Positions 1-5,408 of a stretch of DNA of 7,142 bases are shown in pieces (the first letter of the stretch is position 1; every line of letters begins with the position of its first letter). The DNA lies in the NCBI GenBank assembly GCA_023474015.1, contig JAMCYN010000118.1, forward strand, positions 1 to 7,142, given 5' to 3'. The notes beneath the pieces are model-generated. The model had not been told where the DNA came from and searched no databases. It was given only the letters and a program-made list of their open reading frames with translations. A program made the translations under genes and the position numbers. The stretch is from Armatimonadota bacterium (GTDB lineage Bacteria; Armatimonadota; UBA5829).

Positions 1-2
1 TC

Positions 3-65
3 TCCCAGGTCGACAAAGCCGTCAACAGTATCATTGACAACGCACGGTTCCGAGCCGCCGCTTGA
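3..65 (+). CDS. C-terminal end of an unidentified protein (5' part outside window)
   Basis: An open frame enters from the left edge and ends at TGA 63-65, giving about 20 residues that finish NSIIDNARFRAAA. The codons prefer C or G in the third position, and the peptide looks like an amphipathic C-terminal helix of an ordinary soluble enzyme. The other two plus-strand frames give less protein-like peptides, and one has an early stop. It is too short to assign a family. It would converge on the minus-strand beta-helix gene, with about 44 nt between the two stop codons. Confidence 0.4.
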   Translation, partial: SQVDKAVNSIIDNARFRAAA

Positions 66-103
66 AAACGGCTCAAATCGTAACTTGACTCAGTTGTAAA
101 GAT

Positions 104-122
104 CTTCGCTTATGAAGCGAAG
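104..122. terminator. Short perfect hairpin over the beta-helix gene stop codon
   Basis: CTTCGCT (104-110) and AGCGAAG (116-122) form a perfect 7-bp stem around a 5-nt loop, TATGA. The TAA stop of the minus-strand gene (112-110) begins in the loop and ends in the stem. On the minus strand the stem is followed by ATCTTT, only a weak U-tract, and on the plus strand by no U-tract. It may be a weak terminator between convergent genes, or the scar of the event that cut the gene short. Seen: the palindrome. Inferred: the role. Confidence 0.3.
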
Positions 123-1891
123 CTAGTGTATATCCCGCCGCCGTCAGCACCGCTGTTTCCCACAATAGTGTTGTTCAATATCAATGCCGAAGAGTAGGTA
201 GTGTATATCCCACCGCCATACATTGCCCCATTGCCCGATATGATGTTGTCTGCTATTGTTGGGGAGGAGCTGGTACAGCATACCCCGCCACCATTTGTCG
301 CTCTATTGGCCGTGATCGTGTTGTGGGATATGGTCGGGGATGAATTGGTACAGCTGATGCCGCTCCACTTGGCGTTGCGGATGGTGAAGCCGTCAATCGA
401 AAGAAGCCGGCCGGGCATGGTAGCGGTAACCACACTGCCCACACCTCCGCCGTCCAGCACTGTGTTGTTCAGGGCCCAGTTTCGGGTATCCCGGGCGGAC
501 TCTGTTCCGGCAAATCCACCATAGACGTAGACGTGAAGCTTCAGCGCTATTTGCTCGTTATATACTCCAGCTTTCACCCAGACTTCGCCGCCTGATATCG
601 ATGTGGAAGCCGCATCTATAGCGGACTGCACCGTCTTCTTGGCAAGAGGCCAGGACGATCCGTCGTTGGAATCACTGCCGTTGGCTCCATCTACTCTGAC
701 AACGACTAGCGCCGGCAGTGGCCGCACGGTTCCGTCGGACTCATCGGAACCAATGTCCACTGTTCCACCCGCAGGCTGCACTCTGGCTTGCCCGTCGATA
801 TCTAGACTGCCGATCCCCGCAGCCGCATTCCAGCCCGCGTTTATGCAAGGGGAGCCTGGCTGAATATGGAGATCACCGTGTTTGGCATCGACGAACACCG
901 GGTCTGCCGAGATGTCTCCCGCACCCGCTGAGATTCCGGAGTAGTTGTAGCCGTACGGGTTGTAGACGTCGTTGTTTCGCAGTGTGGTGCTTGCACTCAG
1001 TATGTATATTCCGGACGAGTTAAATGTCACAATATTATTGAATATCTGTCCGGTGGCACCGTAGAAGTATATTCCACCTCCATCCTGGCCGGAGAGATTA
1101 CCCGCGATGGTGTTGTTTGTTACCGAAGACGCGGCATTGCCTGAACAGTATATCCCCCCGCCTGGGCCTCCGTTAGCGGTATTCCACGCGATCGTATTAT
1201 TGGATATTGCGGGAGAGGATCCGTCGCAGTGGATTCCGCCACCTGATAAGGCGGCGTTGTCCGAAATCGTGTTGTTCGATATTGTGGCTGGACTGTTTGA
1301 GCAAAATATACCGCCGCCAGACCCAGCCACGTTGCCTGAGATCATGTTGCTCGATATGATGGCAGAAGAATTTGTGCAGTATATTCCGGCACCAAATGTA
1401 TATCCGTAGCCGGTCGCAACATTGCCCTTGATGGTATTGTTCGTTATCTTGGGAGAAGAACCACTACAGATAACTCCGCTGCCCCGCCCATTTTGGATCG
1501 TGAAGCCATCAATTATGGCTCCTGATCCAGACCCGGACGAGCACGTCACGACAGGGCCACTGCTGTTGCCATCGAGAGTAGTAATGTTGGTCCCGGGGTC
1601 CCTCTGCCCTCTTGCCGTCTCGTTGCCTACGAATCCGCCATATAGCTCAACGCCTGCGGGCAAAGTAATGCCCTGCACATACGTACCAGCTGCAACCCAG
1701 ATTTCGTCACCGGGCACAGCTCCGGTGATGCCTGCCCCGACCGTCTTCTTGGCGAGTGACCATGTTGAGCCGTCGTTAGAGTCATTCCCGTCGACTCGGA
1801 CGTATATTGTCTTGCACTGAGCACTCACTGAAAACGCAAGTACAATGCATGCTGCCAATAGTGACTCGACTATAAACTTGTTAATCCTCAA
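110..1891 (-). CDS. Secreted parallel beta-helix (choice-of-anchor type) protein, two modules, C-terminally truncated
   Basis: I place the start at TTG 1891-1889, preceded by a strong Shine-Dalgarno, AGGAGGAG (1903-1896). This gives 593 residues beginning with a clean signal peptide (LRINK, a hydrophobic run, then SVSAQC). An in-frame ATG at 1969 would add 26 residues before it. Module 1 (about residues 29-383) has an entry segment with DGNDSNDGSTWSLAKKTV and YGGF. Six or more roughly 22-25-residue coils of the type ISNNTISDNAALSGGGIHC follow, then a closing segment with ADPVFVDAKHGDLHI, GSPCINAGW and DIGSDE. Module 2 (about 396-593) repeats the entry segment and has only about four coils, ending GGGIYTSFAS. 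It lacks the closing segment, so the second helix looks broken off. Such proteins are exported or surface-bound; no enzyme active site or anchor is visible. Base composition is more AT-rich than the hydrogenase genes. Confidence 0.85.
   Translation of the reverse strand: MRINKFIVESLLAACIVLAFSVSAQCKTIYVRVDGNDSNDGSTWSLAKKTVGAGITGAVPGDEIWVAAGTYVQGITLPAGVELYGGFVGNETARGQRDPGTNITTLDGNSSGPVVTCSSGSGSGAIIDGFTIQNGRGSGVICSGSSPKITNNTIKGNVATGYGYTFGAGIYCTNSSAIISSNMISGNVAGSGGGIFCSNSPATISNNTISDNAALSGGGIHCDGSSPAISNNTIAWNTANGGPGGGIYCSGNAASSVTNNTIAGNLSGQDGGGIYFYGATGQIFNNIVTFNSSGIYILSASTTLRNNDVYNPYGYNYSGISAGAGDISADPVFVDAKHGDLHIQPGSPCINAGWNAAAGIGSLDIDGQARVQPAGGTVDIGSDESDGTVRPLPALVVVRVDGANGSDSNDGSSWPLAKKTVQSAIDAASTSISGGEVWVKAGVYNEQIALKLHVYVYGGFAGTESARDTRNWALNNTVLDGGGVGSVVTATMPGRLLSIDGFTIRNAKWSGISCTNSSPTISHNTITANRATNGGGVCCTSSSPTIADNIISGNGAMYGGGIYTTYSSALILNNTIVGNSGADGGGIYTSFAS
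124..217. repeat. DNA direct repeat of beta-helix coils, 75-bp period
   Basis: TAGTGTATATCCC followed by (G/A)CCGCC occurs at 124-142 and again at 199-217, exactly 75 bp (25 codons) apart. Looser versions of the same word recur through the gene. They encode the GGGIY-type turns of successive coils. Near-identity at DNA level in the last two coils suggests recent duplication or gene conversion, and offers substrates for recombination that could shorten or lengthen the protein. Confidence 0.55.
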
Positions 1892-1895
1892 TCCT

Positions 1896-1903
1896 CTCCT
1901 CCT
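1896..1903 (-). promoter_or_regulatory. Shine-Dalgarno that fixes the TTG start of the beta-helix gene
   Basis: The minus strand reads AGGAGGAG, then 4 nt, then TTG at 1891. No comparable site precedes the ATG at 1969. The protein from TTG opens directly with a signal peptide. An in-frame GTG at 1906 overlaps this site and is less likely. Confidence 0.65.
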
Positions 1904-2001
1904 CACCGACGCGACCGCCAGCAAAGCTGGCAAGTTGATGCTGAATTCATCGAGTCCACAGTGCGCCAAGAACAGTCAGCAAATAACGCTAGATTCACCA
2001 T

Positions 2002-2010
2002 ATTATACCA
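2002..2010 (-). promoter_or_regulatory. Extended -10 promoter for the beta-helix gene
   Basis: The minus strand carries TGGTATAAT (2010-2002), a perfect extended -10 (TGnTATAAT). There is no good -35; the hexamer at 17-nt spacing is CCCATT, as can occur with extended -10 promoters. Transcription would begin near 1995, leaving a leader of about 100 nt before TTG 1891. Sigma-70-type recognition is assumed. Confidence 0.5.
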
Positions 2011-2222
2011 TGGCCGCTTAGCTGAATGGGCTGATTGCTCAACTTTCTGTGAATGGTCACCCGCTGCAGTGTCGCGCACGACACATACAATAGCTGATGA
2101 TCACCTGCAAAGATTGTCTCCGAGCGCGTCGCAGGACATACACACGCGCATCCCGCACAGCAGACCCGGATGGTCGAAGCGGTCGAAGAAGTGATGACTG
2201 AGAAGCCCACTCAAACCAAAAT

Positions 2223-2256
2223 TGCAGAGGCTTAATGCATGTGAGATACCTCTGCA
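2223..2256 (-). terminator. Possible terminator downstream of the HTH gene
   Basis: TGCAGAGG (2223-2230) pairs with CCTCTGCA (2249-2256) to give a perfect 8-bp stem with an 18-nt loop. On the minus strand the stem is followed by ATTTTGGTTT, a moderate U-rich tract. It lies about 80 nt beyond the HTH stop codon. The long loop makes it weaker than a textbook terminator. Confidence 0.35.
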
Positions 2257-2336
2257 TGCCTCTGACTGAGCGTGGGGGTTGGCGAGGCACTTGGACTCGA
2301 ACCCCGGGGTCCAAGGGGTATGAGTAGATGTTCATA

Positions 2337-2801
2337 TTACCGTGAGTTTCTTCCAACAAGACGAGCTGCACTAATGAACCGGTCCAGTGCATTCGTATGC
2401 CCCACTCTTTTGACATCCCGGCCATTCTCCCAAGAGGAAAGAGTGCTCATGCTAACCCCGAGGTGTTCGGCAGCTTCCCTAATCCTAAGTCCCAAAATCT
2501 TCCGGCACGTTCTGATCCTGTCGCCTTCGCTAAGACTATCGATGTTGCAGCAGGGAACATAGCCCAAGAACTCAATAACCTTGGGCATCAACTTAACTGA
2601 TGGTAACGTAATGTTTGCTTCCCAGTTCTTGATCGAATCCATCGACACGCCAAGAACCTTGGCCGCTCCCGCTCTGGGTAGCCTGCGTTCAAGCCTGGCC
2701 TTTTTAATGTGATCGCCTATCGTTCTTACCTCCTTTGGATAGCCTGCCGGAAGCGGTTTCTGAGCGTGGAGCACTATATGACAAAAAGGCAACGCAACCA
2801 C
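2337..2801 (-). CDS. Small transcriptional regulator with two tandem XRE-type HTH domains
   Basis: This 154-codon gene starts at GTG 2801 behind a weak GAGAAG. HTH 1 (about residues 28-82) reads TIGDHIKKARLERRL, then AAKVLGVSMDSIKNWEANIT, then MPKVIEFLGYVP. HTH 2 (about 92-130) reads EGDRIRTCRKILGLR, then AAEHLGVSMSTLSSWENGR. The GYPKEVRTIGDHI lead-in and FLGYVP are familiar from a widespread group of short HTH proteins, where the first helix pair usually contains LLQKEVA; here it is RLPRAGAAK. It probably binds DNA in the cytoplasm. No partner domain, toxin or phage gene lies beside it. The palindrome over its promoter suggests it controls itself. Its AT-richer composition differs from the hydrogenase genes. 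The target is unknown. Confidence 0.8.
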   Translation of the reverse strand: MVALPFCHIVLHAQKPLPAGYPKEVRTIGDHIKKARLERRLPRAGAAKVLGVSMDSIKNWEANITLPSVKLMPKVIEFLGYVPCCNIDSLSEGDRIRTCRKILGLRIREAAEHLGVSMSTLSSWENGRDVKRVGHTNALDRFISAARLVGRNSR

Positions 2802-2812
2802 CTACTTCTCGT

Positions 2813-2840
2813 CTTATAATTATGGAAGGAGAATTTCCAT
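2813..2840 (-). promoter_or_regulatory. Promoter and palindromic operator candidate for the HTH gene
   Basis: On the minus strand, CATAAT (2824-2819) or TATAAG (2818-2813) could serve as a -10 just upstream of the GTG start; no good -35 is visible. ATGGAA (2822-2827) and TTCCAT (2835-2840) form a perfect 6-bp inverted repeat with a 7-nt centre that touches this -10. This is the geometry expected of an autoregulatory operator for a dimeric HTH protein. The role is inferred from position only. Confidence 0.35.
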
Positions 2841-2843
2841 GAG

Positions 2844-2880
2844 TCCCTTTTCGGGCTTTCGGCTTTTTCGGGTTTTCGTG
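2844..2880. repeat. Imperfect GAAAAnCC tandem repeats
   Basis: The minus strand reads four to five degenerate units of 8-9 nt (GAAAACCC, GAAAAAGCC, GAAAGCCC, GAAAAGGG). Read as protein, this gives a low-complexity, lysine-rich NHENPKKPKARKGTH. Peptides of this kind are a familiar by-product of intergenic repeats in several environmental bacterial lineages, so I treat it as an intergenic repeat and not as coding. AGTCCCTT also occurs on both sides of the array. Confidence 0.45.
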
Positions 2881-2921
2881 ATTAAGTCCCTTCCGGTCAA
2901 CCTGAAACAAATTAAATGCGC

Positions 2922-2961
2922 AAAACGAACTCCCTCCACGCTCAAGTTGAGCGTGAGTTCG
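2922..2961 (-). terminator. Strong rho-independent terminator closing the kinase operon
   Basis: CACGCTCAA (2937-2945) pairs with TTGAGCGTG (2947-2955), and the outer arms CGAACT (2926-2931) and AGTTCG (2956-2961) extend the pairing to 15 bp, with a 5-nt one-sided bulge. The minus strand continues into TTTT (2925-2922). It lies about 60 nt past the kinase stop codon and upstream of the HTH promoter, so it separates the two units. Confidence 0.75.
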
Positions 2962-3020
2962 TTCCTTCACAAACGCAAATTTAAGAGTGTGGAAACAACA
3001 ATGAACGGGGAGTATGACGG

Positions 3021-4499
3021 CTATGGTTGGGGCGTATCTCGAGGTGTGCTGTCCGCCTCAATTATTGACACCGGCAGCCGAACGGTAAATTTCGTGCCGC
3101 CTTCCGAACCGCTCTCAACGTCGATCGTTCCTCCGTGAGCGTCAACAATACTCTTTACTATTGGGAGGCCGAGGCCCGTGCCGTCACGGGTGAACTCGCG
3201 CGCGTTATCGGCGCGGTAAAACTCACCGAAGACCTTGCCGAGGTCCGACTCCTTGATCCCTATTCCTGAGTCCCGGACCTCGATGATCACAGCGTCGGTG
3301 GACCCGGATATGCTCACTTCCACCGTACCGCCTTCATAAGAGTATTTAATAGCGTTCCCGATCAGGTTCGTCAGTAGGTCCTCAACGCCTCGGCGGTCAG
3401 CGTGCACGAGTGGTACGTCGTCGGAGACCCGCGTTTTCACCGTTACCCGCCGAGCTTCCGCCTCCGTGGCAAGGCCTCCCGCCACTCCGCTGAGCGCCTG
3501 CCGGAGGTCAACGTCCACCCACTGTGATAAGAGCCTTGCCTCCCTCGCGCTGGCAAGAGTAAGGAGGTCCGCCACAAGTGACAGAACATCCCGCGCCCGC
3601 CGCCTGGCCCGACCGATTGCCTCACGAGCCTGCTCGGGGATCTCGCCCTGCAGCCCGTCGACCACCGTGCGCAAAAGCTGATCGATTGCCGCCAGCGGGG
3701 ATCGAAGCTCATGAGCTACCTTGCGCATATACGCGGATTTCGCCCGGTCGATCTCCGCAAGCTTGTCGTAGCTGACCTGCAGCTCGTCCGCATGGCGGCT
3801 ACACTCTCGGGAGAGCATCGCGACCTGGGCCTCTCGCTGCCTCAGACGTGATGCAATCGAAGTGGCCAGGTAGACAGTCGCATACAGCGATGTGGCCATA
3901 ACCCACGTGGCCGCGAAGACGGCTATTGAGTTCGAGTAGAGCCCGCTTATCTGGCGCCCGATGGGTGACTGGTAGTGTGTGAGCAAGCCGCCATACTCGC
4001 CTAGCGTCACCAGCACAAAAATCGCGAGGGCTACTGTTGCCTGGGCAAACGCGGCTCTCCGAGACAACAGCGTGCTGGCGATCACCATATGGAACACGAA
4101 ATAGAAACCAAAAGGGTTCTCAATCCCCCCGGAAAAATGTATTAACGCACCGAGCACCGCCAGGTCGCAAAGGATCTGAACATTGGCTTGAATCGCGGAG
4201 ATACGCTCCAGATGCCTGCGCCCATCGTAGTTCGCACGACGCCAGTGGAGGTAGAAGACAAAGTTGTATAGCGGTATTGCGAGCGCGGTTGCAAGGAGCA
4301 AACGCCAGGGAAGCGCCGAGTCAAATGTGGCCCGTGCGATTAGTATTGTTGCGATCACACCCACGAATGCCAGCCAGCGCAGGCCGATTAGCCAGCGAAT
4401 GCGCTCGATGAGTTCAACCTGAGAGAGACTCAGTTCCTCATCGACCGTATTACCCTCGGGCGGTGTCCCGGCACTGACCTCTCCATCGCTTGATCTCAC
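3021..4499 (-). CDS. Membrane sensor histidine kinase with RegB-like GGxxNPF motif
   Basis: I choose GTG 4499-4497, one nucleotide after the response-regulator stop and with GGAAAAGG upstream, giving 492 residues. The frame stays open back to 4625, but that part is an arginine-rich shadow of the regulator gene. About six membrane helices (residues about 36-55, 65-84, 104-122, 129-145, 150-168, 189-213) form the sensor. GGIENPF at 124-130 matches the heptapeptide that binds quinone in RegB/PrrB. A short linker with Cys233 leads to the dimerisation domain, where His263 sits in AHELRSPLAAI. The ATPase has N box DLLTNLIGNAIKYS, G1 DSGIGI (about 410-415), F box FGEFYR and G2 GTGLGLPIV (about 440). 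All catalytic boxes look intact. By family knowledge it autophosphorylates His263 and passes phosphate to a receiver, most simply its neighbour. Redox sensing is inferred from the heptapeptide. Confidence 0.92.
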   Translation of the reverse strand: MRSSDGEVSAGTPPEGNTVDEELSLSQVELIERIRWLIGLRWLAFVGVIATILIARATFDSALPWRLLLATALAIPLYNFVFYLHWRRANYDGRRHLERISAIQANVQILCDLAVLGALIHFSGGIENPFGFYFVFHMVIASTLLSRRAAFAQATVALAIFVLVTLGEYGGLLTHYQSPIGRQISGLYSNSIAVFAATWVMATSLYATVYLATSIASRLRQREAQVAMLSRECSRHADELQVSYDKLAEIDRAKSAYMRKVAHELRSPLAAIDQLLRTVVDGLQGEIPEQAREAIGRARRRARDVLSLVADLLTLASAREARLLSQWVDVDLRQALSGVAGGLATEAEARRVTVKTRVSDDVPLVHADRRGVEDLLTNLIGNAIKYSYEGGTVEVSISGSTDAVIIEVRDSGIGIKESDLGKVFGEFYRADNAREFTRDGTGLGLPIVKSIVDAHGGTIDVESGSEGGTKFTVRLPVSIIEADSTPRDTPQP

Positions 4500-4500
4500 G

Positions 4501-4941
4501 TCATCGGCCTTTTCCGACGTCCTTGTCGGCCAGCAGAGCCTCGATCTTCTCGGCCAGCTTGTCAGGGTCCACGGGTTTGTCGAAGAACGCCTGCGCGGGT
4601 AGGTATTCACCGGTTTCGTCCGCATCGCCCTCGTGGAATCGCATACGGGTGGTCTCGTGGATCGAGGTCAGCATTATCACGGGCACTTCCCGCAACTTCG
4701 CGTCGGGGTGTTGCCTGACGCTCAAAAGCCATTGGAAGCCCTCGGTGCTGTGCGGCATCATGACGTCGAGGACGACCGCGTCCGGCTCCTCAGCTTCGAG
4801 TTGACGCCGACCATCATCCGGGCCTGACGCCGTAAACACTTGGAAACCACGGGCCTCCAGGAACAACCGCGTGGTGCTGAGTACGTCAGGATCATCATCA
4901 ATGACCAGCACTTTCGCCTTGCTTCCCATCTTATTTGCCAC
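4501..4941 (-). CDS. Stand-alone receiver-domain response regulator
   Basis: The product has 146 residues from GTG 4941, with GGAG five nt upstream; an internal ATG at 4929 lacks a site. It is a single CheY-like receiver with the acidic cluster DDD at 15-17, phosphoacceptor Asp59 in VLDVMMP, Thr92 in IMLTS and Lys122 in DKPVDP. There is no DNA-binding or enzymatic output domain. The loop between Thr92 and Lys122 is longer than in CheY (about residues 94-118, HETTRMRF to GEYLPAQAFF), a form I associate with receivers encoded next to redox and hydrogenase genes. It ends one nucleotide before the kinase start, so the pair is almost certainly co-translated. It probably acts by protein contact or as a relay step and not as a transcription factor. 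Confidence 0.92.
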   Translation of the reverse strand: MANKMGSKAKVLVIDDDPDVLSTTRLFLEARGFQVFTASGPDDGRRQLEAEEPDAVVLDVMMPHSTEGFQWLLSVRQHPDAKLREVPVIMLTSIHETTRMRFHEGDADETGEYLPAQAFFDKPVDPDKLAEKIEALLADKDVGKGR

Positions 4942-4960
4942 ATCCTCTCCAGAAGTTCAC

Positions 4961-5027
4961 GTCATGCTGAACTTGATTCAGCATCTACTCGACGAAGGGA
5001 TGGACCCTGAAACGAGTTCAGGGTGAC
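4961..5027. repeat. 67-bp intergenic double-hairpin repeat (GTCATGCTGAA...TTCAGGGTGAC)
   Basis: Two hairpins stand side by side. ATGCTGAA (4964-4971) pairs with TTCAGCAT (4977-4984) around CTTGA, and ACCCTGAA (5004-5011) pairs with TTCAGGGT (5017-5024) around ACGAG. Each stem is a perfect 8 bp. The two halves are also approximate inverted copies of each other, so the whole unit is a larger imperfect palindrome bounded by GTCA and TGAC. Words of this kind are known dispersed intergenic repeats in many environmental genomes. It fills most of the gap between hypA and the regulator, 20 bp from the regulator start, and could shape mRNA processing between the two halves of the operon. Confidence 0.75.
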
Positions 5028-5069
5028 ATGTGATCCTCGTCAAGACTGAACGGTTTCGTCCATTTTCTG

Positions 5070-5408
5070 CTATACTTCCACGCTCTCAACTTCCACCTCG
5101 CGCGACTTGTCCATCACGACGCGCGCACTGCCGCATAAGGGGCAACGGAGCGTAAATCGATCCGGGTTGAAGTCCTTCCCACACTTCTCGCAGCGACAGG
5201 AGGGCTCGCAAAGCTCGATTTTCAGATCAGCGCCCTCGGTAGGTCGGCCCAGGCTGGCTGATTCGAACCCCATGCGAAGCTCTTCAGGCGAAAGGTGTGA
5301 CCAGGCAGCGACCCTCACCCTCACGGCCTTCACGGAGGGGCACCCGAGTGCCGCGGCTTGCGACGAGGCAATCGAGACTATGCGCTCAGCGATTGATGTT
5401 CCGTGCAT
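5070..5408 (-). CDS. hypA: Hydrogenase maturation nickel metallochaperone HypA
   Basis: HypA, with HypB, delivers nickel to the large subunit of [NiFe] hydrogenases in the cytoplasm. The 112-residue product from ATG 5408 has the family layout. An N-terminal nickel site comes first (MHGTSIAERIVSIA), then the hydrophobic fold (VKAVRVRVAAWSHLSPEEL), then a zinc ribbon with C73-x-x-C76 and C89-x-x-C92, and a closing REVEVESVEV. The ATG at 5423 would bury the functional N-terminal Met-His, and GGAAGG lies just upstream of 5408, so I choose the later start. The gene overlaps the end of hyfF by 23 nt, which suggests translational coupling. The oddity is Gly at position 3 where the family has Glu (MHE); His2 is kept. 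HypB is not in the window. Confidence 0.9.
   Translation of the reverse strand: MHGTSIAERIVSIASSQAAALGCPSVKAVRVRVAAWSHLSPEELRMGFESASLGRPTEGADLKIELCEPSCRCEKCGKDFNPDRFTLRCPLCGSARVVMDKSREVEVESVEV

Larger units (their letters stand above)
1970..2336. other. Gene-poor spacer between the beta-helix and HTH genes
   Basis: No open frame here has both a convincing start and a protein-like sequence. The stretch holds the extended -10 element near 2005, an 8-bp tandem repeat of GGTCGAAG (2172-2179 and 2181-2188), a hairpin at 2223-2256 and a second hairpin at 2290-2315 that contains a tRNA T-arm-like word. I see no complete tRNA, other structured RNA or CRISPR. Confidence 0.5.

Noticed and set aside
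110..1600. CRISPR array suggested by regularly spaced GTGTATATCCC-like words
   Set aside because: The words are degenerate, spacing is fixed by 22-25-residue protein coils, and the frame is open throughout, so they are coding repeats.
1961..2194. Plus-strand open frame of 77 codons
   Set aside because: It has no ribosome site, no family pattern and an atypical composition, and it overlaps the start region and promoter of the beta-helix gene.
2281..2370. Intact tRNA gene on the minus strand
   Set aside because: Only a T-arm-like word and a possible CCA end are present. The acceptor 5' strand, D-arm and anticodon arm are missing, and the upstream bases code for the HTH protein.
2057..2425. 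Minus-strand open frame of 122 codons including DPGVRVQVPRQPP
   Set aside because: It overlaps the HTH gene out of frame. The PGVRVQVP peptide is the usual mistranslation of a tRNA T-arm-like sequence.
2704..2970. Minus-strand open frame of 88 codons containing NHENPKKPKARKGTH
   Set aside because: It crosses the operon terminator and the repeat array and overlaps the HTH gene in another frame; it is a by-product of the repeat.
2839..3138. Plus-strand open frame of 99 codons with AAGGAG before its ATG
   Set aside because: The first part translates the GAAAAnCC repeat, and the last 118 nt run antisense to the intact kinase 3' end. The ribosome-site-like bases belong to the ATGGAA/TTCCAT palindrome. 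The sequence has no protein-like pattern.
4500..4625. Extended N-terminus of the histidine kinase (start at 4625)
   Set aside because: This part overlaps the conserved receiver gene in another frame and reads as an arginine- and tryptophan-rich shadow. GTG 4499 has a ribosome site and gives a normal sensor N-terminus.
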